Origin: Sphingomonas sp.
Lineage (GTDB): Bacteria; Pseudomonadota; Alphaproteobacteria; Sphingomonadales; Sphingomonadaceae
Assembly: GCF_029239295.1 (NCBI RefSeq)
Contig: NZ_JAQZBC010000007.1
Span: forward strand, 1-64,000
Direction of reading: 5' to 3'
Length of the DNA: 64,000 nucleotides
Shown here piece after piece: positions 8,307 through 17,057 of this stretch. Within the stretch, counting starts at the first letter, position 1, and the number at the start of each line of letters is the position of its first letter. Both the position numbers and the translations under genes were made by a program. A model generated the notes under the pieces. It did no database searches, was not told where the DNA came from, and was given only the letters and a program-made list of their open reading frames with translations.

Positions 8307-9176
8307 CTAGCCGTGCGGCAGATCGTGCCGCACGGGATCGCCCGCGGGATCGGTGATCGCGAGCATCCGGGCAAGTGCCACGGGGCGATTGGGATCACCC
8401 TGATGCGCCTCGATATCGAGCGTGATCGCCCGGCGGCCGATGCGGCGGGGCACCACGCGTGCGACCAGCGGCAGCGTGGCGAGCGCGGGCGCCAGAAAGC
8501 GGATCTCGATATCGAGCGGGCGGAAGGCCGCGTCGATCGATGATACGCCGGCGTGTTCGAGCAGACCGGCAATGACGCCACCGTGATAGGCCGGCAGGGG
8601 GGCGCCGACATGTTCGACCCGCGGCTGCATCGTCATGCCATCGGGCGAGGCGTCGGCACCGAGATAGTCGGCGAAGGTGGCGGCGGGCGATGGCGGCAAT
8701 ACGTCATGCCGCTCGTCCATCCGGCCCGGGGTGCCGCCGGGCATCGATCCGATCAGATAGCGCGCGGTGGCGGCGCCGACCGGCTTGCCGTCGGCGACCA
8801 GCCGGCCGCGTGACAGCGCCAGATCGCCCTCGCGCGTCACTTCGTCGATAGTGCAACTGATCGGCGACGCGGGCAGCGGGCCGAACCAGTCAACCCGCAG
8901 GTCGAGCGTCATCATCGGTGTGGGTCGCGGCAAAGTGGTGAAGACGCCGCCGGCGGTTGCCTGGTCGGCGAGCACCAGCGCCGCGCCGCGCGAGATCCGT
9001 CCTTGCGCATCGCACACCGCGGGAAGCGCTGCGTCGAGCGTGGTCAAGACCGGCTGTCCGATGATCGCGCGCTGGGTCATGCCGAGCGCGGCACAGGCGG
9101 GGATGGTGCGGATATGGTCGTCAGGCTCGGTGCCCGGAAAGCCGGGGTAGAGTTTCTCGGGATCGTGTCGGCTCAC
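8307..9176 (-). CDS. Acyl-CoA thioesterase-like double-hotdog protein
   Basis: 289 residues when started at the GTG (9174-9176) that overlaps the P450 stop by GTGA; an in-frame ATG lies further upstream inside the P450 gene. The chain reads as two hotdog halves: the first around VCDAQGRISRGAALVLADQA and GGVFTTLPRPTPMMTLDLRVDW, the second around YHGGVIAGLLEHAG and LDIEIRFLAPALATLPL. Both halves carry the PaaI/TesB-like pattern of an acidic active-site turn followed by an Asp/Glu. It should hydrolyse an acyl-CoA thioester. Translational coupling with the P450 suggests that both act on the same compound, which is unknown. Confidence 0.8.
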   Translation of the reverse strand: MSRHDPEKLYPGFPGTEPDDHIRTIPACAALGMTQRAIIGQPVLTTLDAALPAVCDAQGRISRGAALVLADQATAGGVFTTLPRPTPMMTLDLRVDWFGPLPASPISCTIDEVTREGDLALSRGRLVADGKPVGAATARYLIGSMPGGTPGRMDERHDVLPPSPAATFADYLGADASPDGMTMQPRVEHVGAPLPAYHGGVIAGLLEHAGVSSIDAAFRPLDIEIRFLAPALATLPLVARVVPRRIGRRAITLDIEAHQGDPNRPVALARMLAITDPAGDPVRHDLPHG

Positions 9177-10483
9177 CTGGCGCGGTACCGGATCGGGAGA
9201 TGTTTCATGCCGCTCACAAAGCTGGCGCGGGTCCATGACGGGTCGCCGGCAAGTTCGAAATCATCGAAGCGGGCGAGCAGTTCTTCAAACAGGATACGCA
9301 TCTCCAACTTGGCGAGGTGCTGGCCCAGGCACAGGTGGGGGCCATAACCGAACGCCAGGTGCTGCCGCACGTTGGCGCGGTCAACCCGGAAGGTGAAAGG
9401 ATCGTCGAAGACAGCGGTGTCGCGGTTAGCGGATGGATAGGCCATGACGAGGCCGTCACCTGCCTTGATCGGCACGCCGGCAACTTCGGTATCCTTAGCC
9501 GCGGTGCGGAAGAAATGCTTCACCGGGCTGGCCCAGCGGATCATCTCCTCCACGGCGTTGGGGAGCAGCGATGGATTATCGCGCAGCTTCTGCATTTCGG
9601 CCGGGTTGCGGATCAGTTCGAGCAGACCCGCGGACGAGGAGGAACTGGTCGTATCGTGGCCGGCGGCGGCGATGATGAGGTAGTAGCTCATCGCCTCCAT
9701 ATTCCCCATCGGCGAGCCGTCAGTCAGCGTCGCATTGGCGATAATGGTGGAGACGTCTTCGCGCGGATTGGCCTTGCGATCGGCAGTGATGCGATCGCAC
9801 CAGGCGTTGAATTCGGCGATGGTGGCGAACAGCCCGCCCATTTCCTCCGGCCGCATGTGGTCGAAATCCTGCGCGCCGAACACTTCCTGCGTGATCTTCA
9901 TGAGGAACTGTTCGTCGTCGCGCGGGACGCCCAGCGTCAGCATGATGACGCGCAAGGGGAACCAGATCGCGACTTCCGCGGCGAAATCGCACTCGTTGCC
10001 GAGCGCTGCCATATGATCGACGCTGTCGCGAGCGAGGGTACGGATATCCTCTTCCAGCTGCTTCATGTGCTTGGGCGAGAAATAGCCCTGCGTCATGGCG
10101 CGGAAGTGCTTGTGATCGGGATTGTCCATGCTGACGAGGTTGCGCGTCAGCTTGTTGCCGCCGGTCAGCGCCATGATGCGTTCCTCATCGGCGACCGTCG
10201 CGAGTGTCAGCCGCGGATCGTTGAGGAAGGTTTCGTTGTCGAGTTCGACCCGGCGGATGTCGGCGTGGCGCGCCACCGTCCAGAACGGGCGATAGCCGTC
10301 CGGCTCACACCAATAGACCGGCGCTTCCTCGCGCAGATATTTGAAGATCGCATGGTAGCGTTCTTCATGCGCGTAGCTGTCAGGATCGACGATGGCGGCA
10401 TCGAACGCAGCCTTGTCAGTCGGCAGCGGGACGTGCGGGGTCACGCCGATCTTGGGCTCGCGGCTGAGGGCGGCGGTGGCCAT
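9173..10483 (-). CDS. Cytochrome P450
   Basis: Haem-thiolate monooxygenase, 436 residues from ATG 10483, which follows AGGAGAG by six bases (a further in-frame ATG at 10501 has no such site). Seen: I-helix oxygen-activation motif AAAGHDTTS (272-280), ExxR pair E313/R316 (EEMIRW), and haem loop FGYGPHLCLGQHLA with the ligand Cys385. No transmembrane anchor, so it is a soluble bacterial class I enzyme needing a ferredoxin and reductase not encoded here. A run of serines (SSSSSAG) follows the I-helix threonines. It reads into the thioesterase gene (4-base overlap). The CYP family cannot be assigned by eye. Confidence 0.95.
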   Translation of the reverse strand: MATAALSREPKIGVTPHVPLPTDKAAFDAAIVDPDSYAHEERYHAIFKYLREEAPVYWCEPDGYRPFWTVARHADIRRVELDNETFLNDPRLTLATVADEERIMALTGGNKLTRNLVSMDNPDHKHFRAMTQGYFSPKHMKQLEEDIRTLARDSVDHMAALGNECDFAAEVAIWFPLRVIMLTLGVPRDDEQFLMKITQEVFGAQDFDHMRPEEMGGLFATIAEFNAWCDRITADRKANPREDVSTIIANATLTDGSPMGNMEAMSYYLIIAAAGHDTTSSSSSAGLLELIRNPAEMQKLRDNPSLLPNAVEEMIRWASPVKHFFRTAAKDTEVAGVPIKAGDGLVMAYPSANRDTAVFDDPFTFRVDRANVRQHLAFGYGPHLCLGQHLAKLEMRILFEELLARFDDFELAGDPSWTRASFVSGMKHLPIRYRAR

Positions 10484-10555
10484 GCGGTCTCTCCTATCCA
10501 TCTGCCGGTCGGGTGCCGGCTTCGCGCGAAACCTAAGCCGATCGCTTTATCAAGA

Positions 10556-13500
10556 TCAATGGAAGTCGTGGCTGCGGATCGGAATCACATCCTCCGGTCG
10601 GTCGCGATAGTGATAATCCGTGCGGTTGCGCGGCTTCCACCCGGCGTCGCCACGATCGGGCGCGCCGGGGTGCGTGGCGCCGTCGCCTCGGGCGACAAGC
10701 GAAGGAAGATCGATCTCCCCCACCTCGCGTAGCATCCAGGTGAGATCGGTGATCAGGTCCGCGACGACGTGGATCACGATCCCTTCCTTTTGCACGCGGC
10801 CGCGAATGCTGACCATGGCGGAAGACATGACGGTGCGGCGCTGCGCCTCGAACCGGTCGGGCCACAGAATGCCGTTGGCGACGCCAGTTTCGTCCTCGAT
10901 GGTAATGAACAGCACGCCCTTGGCACTGCCCGGCCGCTGGCGGACGAGGATGATGCCGGCGACGTCGACCAGTGAGCCTTCCTTGATGGTCTTAAGCTCC
11001 TCGCACCGGACGCAGCGGCGCTCACGCAATCGATCGCGCAGGAAGGTGAGCGGATGCTGGCGAAGCGTGAGCTGAGTGGCGCGATAATCCTCCACGACTT
11101 CGCGGCCCGCAGTGAGCGCCCGCAGGTGGACAGGATCCTCCTTCGTCTCGATGGCAGCGAGCAGCGGGAGCGGCGTGTCGCCAAGGCCGCGGATCGCCCA
11201 TAGCGCTTGCCGCCGGTCGAACCCCATGCCGGCAAAGGCGTCGGCCTTGGCAAGTTTCTCCAGCGCGGCAAGCGGCACGCCTGAGCGGCGCCATACATCC
11301 TCGACCGAGGTGAACGGGCGCGCGGCGCGGGCGGTGATGATCTTGCCCGCATCGGCGGCGGAAAGCCCGTGGACGATGCGCAGGCCGAGGCGGAGCGGGT
11401 GGAGCACTTTGCCGCCCCTGCGATTTTCGGGAGCGGGGGCGAGAGATTGAGCCTCCTCATCCCGTGCGTCGAGGGTACGTGACTGTGGCACCGTTTCAGG
11501 CTCCAGCAGCGCGGTGTCCCAATCGCTGGTCATGATGCACACCGGCAAGATCTCGACGCCATGCGCCCGCGCGTCGCGGACGATTTGCGCAGGGGCGTAG
11601 AAGCCCATTGGTTGAGCGTTGAGCAGCGCCGCACAGAACACGTCGGGATGATGACATTTCATCCATGACGAGGCGTAGGCGATCTTGGCAAAGCTCGCCG
11701 CGTGGCTTTCGGGAAAGCCGTAGCTGCCGAAGCCCTCGATCTGCTTCACCAGCCGTTCGGCGAAATCGAGCGCGATGCCGTTGGCGCGCATGCCGGCGAT
11801 CAGCTTCTCGCGGAAAATGCCGACGCCGCCCGTCATCTTGAACGTCGCCATGGCGCGGCGCAGTTGATCCGCCTCGCCTGGGGTGAAGCCCGCGCCGAGG
11901 ATCGCCACCTGCATCGCCTGTTCCTGGAACAGTGGCACGCCCAGCGTCTTCTGCAGAACGTCCTTCAGCTTGGGGCTGGGATAGTCGATCTTCGCCTGCT
12001 CCGCTGGAGATAAAGCCCGGCGCTTCAGATAGGGATGCACCATGTCACCCTGGATCGGGCCCGGACGGACGATCGCGACCTGGATGGCGATGTCGTAGAA
12101 ATTGGTCGGCTTCATGCGCGGCAACATGCTCATCTGCGCGCGGCTCTCGATCTGGAACACGCCGAGTGTATCGGCCTGGCGGATCATCTCGAACGTTGGC
12201 TCATCGTCGTCCTGCAAGGGATCGCTGGCCATCGTCATGGCGATGCCCTTGTGCTCGCCGAGCAGATCGAACGCGCGGCGCATGCACCCGAGCATGCCGA
12301 GGCCGAGGATATCGACCTTCATGAAGCCGAGATGCTCGATATCCTCCTTCTCCCATTCGATGACGTGGCGGTCGACCATCGCGGCAGGTTCGATGGGCAC
12401 GAGATCGTGCAGCGGATCGCGCGTCAGGACGAAGCCGCCGGGGTGCTGCGACAGGTGGCGCGGGGTGCCGATCAATTCCTTGGCAAGCTCAAGCGCCAGG
12501 GCGAGGCGCGGTTCGCCAGCATCGAGATTCAGCGCCTCGACATGGCTGTCGGGCACGCCCTCGTTCGACCAGCCCCATACCTGACCGGCGAGGGCGGAGG
12601 TCATATCCTCTGGCAGGCCAAGCACCTTGCCCACCTCGCGGATCGCGCCCCGGGTGCGGAACCGGCTAACCACCGCGGTCAGCGCGGCATGGTCGCGGCC
12701 ATAGGTTTCATAGATCCATTGGATCACTTCCTCACGCCGCTCATGCTCGAAATCGATGTCGATATCGGGCGGCTCGCGGCGTTCCTCGGAGACGAAACGT
12801 TCGAACAGCAACTGGTGCTTGATCGGATCGATCGACGTGATGCCGAGCACGAAGCAGATCACCGAATTGGCGGCGCTGCCACGACCCTGGCAGAGGATCT
12901 CGATCGAGCGCGCGTAGCTGACGATCGAATTCACCGTGAGGAAATAGGGCGCATAGCCCATTGTCGCGACGAGCCGCAGTTCATGCTCCAACTGCTTCGT
13001 ATAGGCGTCAGGCGGGGGGCCATCGAACCGTTCTGCCAGTGCGTTGCGCGACAGGCGTTCCAGCGCGTCCTGCGCGGTGCGGCCGGACATGATGATCTCG
13101 TCGGGATATTGATAATCGAGGTCGCGTAGCGAGAAGGTGCAGCGTTCGACGATCCCCTCCACTGCGGCGAGCGCCTGGGGATGATCGGCGAAGCGGCGCG
13201 CCATTTCCTCCGGTGGCTGGAGATGGCGATCGGCATGCCGCTCGCGGCGGAAGCCAAGTTCGTCGATGGTGCATTTTTCTCTGATCGCGGTGACGACGTC
13301 CTGCAGCATGCGGCGGTCGGGCTTGTGGTAGAGCACGTCCCCGGTGGCGAGCGGGCCCAGGCCATAAGCATCAGCCGCTGCTGCCGTCTCAGCGAAGCGC
13401 AGCCGCTCACCAGGACGGCGCCATGGAGTGAGGCAGGCATGGCCGCGCTTGCCGAAAATGTCGGCAGTGGCGGCGAGCGCGGTCGGCGCCGTGCCGCTGC

Positions 13501-13909
13501 GTCCCGGCACCAGCGCCCCAACCAGACCATCGGCATAAGCAGCGACATCCTCCCAATGCAGGAAGCATTGTCCCTTTTCGCCGCGCTGCGCGTCGGCGCG
13601 TGACTTGCCGAGCGTGAGAAGGCGAGTGAGCCGGCTCCAGGCGGCGCGATCCTCCGGCCAGACGAGCAGCGATTCGCCGGTGACGAGGTCGAGCCGGCAG
13701 CCGGGGATGGAGCGGATCTCCAGCCCCTGATCCTTGCGCACCTGTTCGGTGGCATACAGCGCACGCACCACCCCGGCGACCGAGTTGCGATCAGTGATGC
13801 CGAGCGCGGGCATCCCCATCAGCGCGGCGGTGGCGAACAGTTCCTCGCACGAGGACGCGCCGCGCAGGAACGAGAAATGCGTCGTTACCTGAAGCTCGCT
13901 GTAGGTCAC
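10556..13909 (-). CDS. dnaE2: Error-prone DNA polymerase III alpha subunit DnaE2 (ImuC)
   Basis: 1117-residue C-family polymerase that extends DNA across lesions and causes SOS mutagenesis together with ImuA and ImuB. N-terminal PHP domain starts with HFSFLRGASS (11-20). The polymerase catalytic triad lies in PPDIDIDF (D382, D384, D386), close to GRGSAANS (342-349). Helix-hairpin-helix region around LRIVHGLSAADAGKI, and a C-terminal OB fold (VDVAGIILVRQRPGSAKGV) follow. GTG start at 13909, 36 bases after imuB. Length fits DnaE2 (~1050-1100), not DnaE1. Expected to be induced from the LexA box at 16860. Confidence 0.97.
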   Translation of the reverse strand: MTYSELQVTTHFSFLRGASSCEELFATAALMGMPALGITDRNSVAGVVRALYATEQVRKDQGLEIRSIPGCRLDLVTGESLLVWPEDRAAWSRLTRLLTLGKSRADAQRGEKGQCFLHWEDVAAYADGLVGALVPGRSGTAPTALAATADIFGKRGHACLTPWRRPGERLRFAETAAAADAYGLGPLATGDVLYHKPDRRMLQDVVTAIREKCTIDELGFRRERHADRHLQPPEEMARRFADHPQALAAVEGIVERCTFSLRDLDYQYPDEIIMSGRTAQDALERLSRNALAERFDGPPPDAYTKQLEHELRLVATMGYAPYFLTVNSIVSYARSIEILCQGRGSAANSVICFVLGITSIDPIKHQLLFERFVSEERREPPDIDIDFEHERREEVIQWIYETYGRDHAALTAVVSRFRTRGAIREVGKVLGLPEDMTSALAGQVWGWSNEGVPDSHVEALNLDAGEPRLALALELAKELIGTPRHLSQHPGGFVLTRDPLHDLVPIEPAAMVDRHVIEWEKEDIEHLGFMKVDILGLGMLGCMRRAFDLLGEHKGIAMTMASDPLQDDDEPTFEMIRQADTLGVFQIESRAQMSMLPRMKPTNFYDIAIQVAIVRPGPIQGDMVHPYLKRRALSPAEQAKIDYPSPKLKDVLQKTLGVPLFQEQAMQVAILGAGFTPGEADQLRRAMATFKMTGGVGIFREKLIAGMRANGIALDFAERLVKQIEGFGSYGFPESHAASFAKIAYASSWMKCHHPDVFCAALLNAQPMGFYAPAQIVRDARAHGVEILPVCIMTSDWDTALLEPETVPQSRTLDARDEEAQSLAPAPENRRGGKVLHPLRLGLRIVHGLSAADAGKIITARAARPFTSVEDVWRRSGVPLAALEKLAKADAFAGMGFDRRQALWAIRGLGDTPLPLLAAIETKEDPVHLRALTAGREVVEDYRATQLTLRQHPLTFLRDRLRERRCVRCEELKTIKEGSLVDVAGIILVRQRPGSAKGVLFITIEDETGVANGILWPDRFEAQRRTVMSSAMVSIRGRVQKEGIVIHVVADLITDLTWMLREVGEIDLPSLVARGDGATHPGAPDRGDAGWKPRNRTDYHYRDRPEDVIPIRSHDFH

Positions 13910-13945
13910 GGCGCAGGTGCCCTGGAAACACGGCGGCCAGCGATG

Positions 13946-16171
13946 TCACGCAAAGGTGCCATGGATGTACCAGCTGAGATCGCCCGTTTCGGCACGCAGG
14001 CCGTCGCCGCGGCGGAACAGCCAGAAGCGGTGGCCCTGTTCGTCCTCAACGCGGAAATAATCGCGCACCCCCTCGCGCTCCCCGCGGCGGCGCCACCATT
14101 CGCCGGTGATCCGTTCGGGACCGTCGGAATGGATGACGCGATGCGGGCGTCCGCGCCAGGTGAAGCGGCGGGGCGCATGGTCGGGCATTTCGGCCATGAC
14201 GTGATCGATCGGCTCGGGGCGACGCAGCAGCCGGGCGGGGCGTGGCCAACGCGGGTGCCAGGGATGATCGGGTGTACGGGCATCGAGCTGGCGCACGTCG
14301 TCGCGCTTCAGGCGGGTGGCAGCGGTTGCCGGGGGATCGAGCGGCGGCAGCGGGGCGACCGAACGTTCGGGCACGTCGCTTTCGATCGGCTGGTGGCGCC
14401 ATAGCCGCGCGGGGCCGATGCGGTTGGCGAGCGTGTCGACCAGCGGGGCGAGATCGGGCGCCTGCTGTTCGGCCAGCGCCGCCCCCAGCGTCTCCGGGCC
14501 GAGTGGATCGGCGCGGACGAGATGCAGCGTCAGCGCGTCGAGGCCGTAGCCGACGTCGATTTCCTCGATGCGGCGGGAGATGAGGCGCAGAAGGTGCGAC
14601 GGTTCGCGGGTGGCGCGGGCAAGGCCGATGCGGATCACCTGATCGGTTGAATCCACGCGGGCGGCGACAAAGGCCAGCGCGCGGGCACCAACCCCGGCCT
14701 TGGCCAGCGCCTCCGCCAGATCATCGACGAGGCCGGTCAGCCAGTGGCCGATGGCATCGGCGGTGGCGATCGGTTCGGCGAAACGGCGAGTGACGGCGAT
14801 CGGCTGCACCGGGATGATCGGATCGAGCGGCTCTGGCAGGGCGCCAGTGGCCTGGTCGAGCCGCTGCGCGATTGCCTTGCCGAAGCGGCGGACAAGCGGG
14901 GCGCGAGGCATCGCCATGAGTTCGCCGACCGTGTCGACGCCGAGCCGGGCGAGCAGCTCGCGCGCGGGCTCGTCGAGGCGAAGCGCGGTGACCGGGAGGG
15001 ACGCGAGCGCATCGCCATGCGCGCCGGGCGGGATGATCGCGGCGGGCGCGGCCTGGCGCGCAAAGGCCCAGGCGGCGCCGGCGGTGTCGGCGATCGCCAG
15101 CTGCGCGGTGATGCCCAGCCGGGCGAGCAGACGCAGCAGGCGGCGTGCCATCGCTAGCTCGCCGCCGTGGAGATGGGCAGTACCGCTGATCTCGAGAAAC
15201 AGGCCGTCTTCGTCGGACAGCGCGACCACCGGGCACCAGCGCCGGGCAAATGCGGTGGCGAGGCGTTGAAGGTCGTCGAGATCGCCCGCCGCATCGGCGT
15301 CGCGGACGTCGAGATCGGGCACGGCGGCGCGTGCCTGGGTCAGCGCCATGCCGGGCGTGAGGCCGAGGGCGCGTGCTTCGGGCGAGGCGGCGGCGATTTC
15401 GATGCGGCTGCCCACCTTGTGCACGGTGATAAGGGGCGCGCAAACTTCTCGAACATCGCGCTTATGGGATTGGGGCGCGGGGTGTTGGAGATTGGAGGCG
15501 CGGGCGACGGTGTTGGCGAGGGTGCGGCCGGTGTCGAAAAAGGGCGCGACGCCCGGAACGTGGGCGCTGGCATCGTTGGAGCCGCAGCGGGCGTATTTGT
15601 CGGGATGCGGCCCTTCGCCGGGGTGGCGCACCGAAGGCATGGCATTCCACCGCGCGAGGGCGGTGGCGGCGCGATCGTCGGCGTTGGGATCGAGGCCGTC
15701 GAAGCCGCGCCAGCGGGTATTAGGCACGTCCTCGGGATCAGGCCGCAGCGGCTGCGGATCGGAGCGGAGGGCAAGTGTCGTGGGCACCGGGCGTGCGCCT
15801 TCGTCCGGCGGCATGGCGCGGAAGGGATGATCGGCGGCTTCGCTGCGGCGACCCATTTCACGCATCGGTGGCCGCTGGTGGGCAGGCATGGCCTCCACCT
15901 GGCGCGCGACATCGGCGCACGTCGATTGCGACCATGGTTTTTCGGCAGGCGCAGCCGCATCCGTGCGCGCCCAGCGGGCGCCGGGGCGCCAGCCGGTGTT
16001 CTTCGGCGCGTCGCATTGCAGCACCTGTTCCTCGGTCACCGCCGCCGTTAGGGGCGCGAGATCGAGCGGTGTGCCCGGTTCAGGCCGCGGCGTTGGTGCG
16101 CGGCGACGCTCTGCCCGGCGCACGCGATCGATCGCCCAGTGCGGCAGGTAGAGCGAGACGACCCGTGTCAT
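13946..16171 (-). CDS. imuB: ImuB, Y-family polymerase-like mutasome protein with a long insertion
   Basis: ImuB is a catalytically inactive Y-family relative that bridges DnaE2 and the beta clamp. 741 residues from ATG 16171 (TTTCGATACTTTACTGGAGGCCTGCG upstream region contains GGAGG). Residues 1-20 (TRVVSLYLPHWAIDR) lack the first catalytic Asp of active Y polymerases, as expected. Fold resumes at about 246 (PLITVHKVGSRIEI, LTPGMALTQARA), then SDEDGLFLEISG, helix-hairpin-helix LGVDTVGELMAMP, little finger, and a C-terminal DUF6504-like region ending WYIHGTFA. Between residues ~22 and ~245 is a Pro/Arg/Ala-rich segment not expected in ImuB (usual length ~500). Overlaps imuA by 92 bases. Confidence 0.93.
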   Translation of the reverse strand: MTRVVSLYLPHWAIDRVRRAERRRAPTPRPEPGTPLDLAPLTAAVTEEQVLQCDAPKNTGWRPGARWARTDAAAPAEKPWSQSTCADVARQVEAMPAHQRPPMREMGRRSEAADHPFRAMPPDEGARPVPTTLALRSDPQPLRPDPEDVPNTRWRGFDGLDPNADDRAATALARWNAMPSVRHPGEGPHPDKYARCGSNDASAHVPGVAPFFDTGRTLANTVARASNLQHPAPQSHKRDVREVCAPLITVHKVGSRIEIAAASPEARALGLTPGMALTQARAAVPDLDVRDADAAGDLDDLQRLATAFARRWCPVVALSDEDGLFLEISGTAHLHGGELAMARRLLRLLARLGITAQLAIADTAGAAWAFARQAAPAAIIPPGAHGDALASLPVTALRLDEPARELLARLGVDTVGELMAMPRAPLVRRFGKAIAQRLDQATGALPEPLDPIIPVQPIAVTRRFAEPIATADAIGHWLTGLVDDLAEALAKAGVGARALAFVAARVDSTDQVIRIGLARATREPSHLLRLISRRIEEIDVGYGLDALTLHLVRADPLGPETLGAALAEQQAPDLAPLVDTLANRIGPARLWRHQPIESDVPERSVAPLPPLDPPATAATRLKRDDVRQLDARTPDHPWHPRWPRPARLLRRPEPIDHVMAEMPDHAPRRFTWRGRPHRVIHSDGPERITGEWWRRRGEREGVRDYFRVEDEQGHRFWLFRRGDGLRAETGDLSWYIHGTFA

Positions 16172-16841
16172 CGCAGGCCTCCAGTAAAGTATCGAAAGGT
16201 TCGCCGCCGCGTTGCCGCACCAGCGAGACGGACCAGCGCGGACGCCCCATGGCGCCGCTGCGCAGGGGAACGGAGGGCGCGGCGCCGATCCGCCAGCGGG
16301 TGAGCGCGGCAGACGGCGTGCCCAAGGGATCGGCATCCTCGCGCGCATGGCGGCGCATCAGCAGCGCGATCGTTCGGCCCCCCTCGGCAGCGAGTTGCAG
16401 CCGGCGAGTGGCGGCCATGCCGGCGCGCTTCACCTCCCCGATCACCGCGCCAAGACCACGGTGACGCAGCCCTTCCTCCATCAGCGCGAGCAATTCGGCA
16501 TCGTCGCACGCCTCGGCATACAGGACGCGTTCGGGCGAGAGGCCGGCCTGGTAGAGGCCGGGCGCGAACAGATCCCGCCGACGCACGACCCACAGGATCG
16601 GGCCCCAGGCGCGCGCGGCAATCCCGGCCATGAACAAGGTGGCAGCCGAATCGTCGCACATGTCGGCGCCCTTCGCCGAAACCTCATGCAAGCCATCGAG
16701 CCGCAACCCGCCATCGCCCAGCCGCGAATCGACATCGGCCACCCCGAACGGCAATGTTTCGCGCCGACGATGGCCATCGCCTTCGATGGCGCGGAGCGTT
16801 TCTCTCAGCTCGGCAATGGTGGCAGGGGATGGCACGGGCAC
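16080..16841 (-). CDS. imuA: ImuA, RecA-like mutasome protein
   Basis: 253-residue ImuA (SulA/RecA-like fold), which works with ImuB and DnaE2 in damage-induced mutagenesis. Seen: LPFGVADVDSRLGDGGLRLDGLHEV at about 30-54 (the conserved ImuA/RecA-like core opening), ILWVVRRRDLFAPGLYQAGL and the later RRLQLAAEGGRTIALLMRR strand. The RecA Walker A is degenerate, as usual for ImuA. Start is GTG 16841; another GTG at 16835 is possible. First gene of the leftward imuA-imuB-dnaE2 operon, directly after the LexA box. Confidence 0.93.
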   Translation of the reverse strand: MPVPSPATIAELRETLRAIEGDGHRRRETLPFGVADVDSRLGDGGLRLDGLHEVSAKGADMCDDSAATLFMAGIAARAWGPILWVVRRRDLFAPGLYQAGLSPERVLYAEACDDAELLALMEEGLRHRGLGAVIGEVKRAGMAATRRLQLAAEGGRTIALLMRRHAREDADPLGTPSAALTRWRIGAAPSVPLRSGAMGRPRWSVSLVRQRGGEPFDTLLEACDDTGRLALPAALGDRSRAPGRASPRTNAAA

Positions 16842-16859
16842 GACTCGCTCAAAACTCTA

Positions 16860-16874
16860 GTTCCCCTTTTGTTC
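16860..16874. promoter_or_regulatory. LexA (SOS) box GTTC-N7-GTTC
   Basis: Exact alphaproteobacterial LexA consensus: GTTC at 16860-16863, seven bases, GTTC at 16871-16874. It lies 18 bases upstream of the imuA start, so LexA bound here should repress the whole imuA-imuB-dnaE2 operon until DNA damage. The consensus is established for alphaproteobacteria; the regulation of this copy is inferred from position. Confidence 0.88.
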
Positions 16875-17015
16875 CTACAGCCGCCGGAGTCAATCAGGCG
16901 ACTCGCGATCATGGACAGGTCGCTCCGAACAGGGGTGATTCCGGTCGATTCATTTCCGGTCGTCGAGGACGCTGGCGCAGTGCGTTGAAATTTTATAACA
17001 AGGATTCGATCTGCT

Positions 17016-17050
17016 CACCGGCGCGTTGTGCCGGTGTAACTAGTAACCGG
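17016..17050 (+). promoter_or_regulatory. Hairpin leader before the E1alpha gene
   Basis: Perfect 7-base arms CACCGGC (17016-17022) and GCCGGTG (17030-17036). The right arm also offers CCGGT that can pair with ACCGG at 17046-17050, which overlaps the ribosome site GGAG (17049-17052). The two pairings exclude each other, so a switch masking the ribosome site is conceivable. No known riboswitch class recognised. Confidence 0.35.
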
Positions 17051-17057
17051 AGAAACT

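Noticed and set aside
9317..13129. Long open frames antisense to the P450 and dnaE2 genes
   Set aside because: Shadows of conserved genes; no ribosome sites or recognisable domains.
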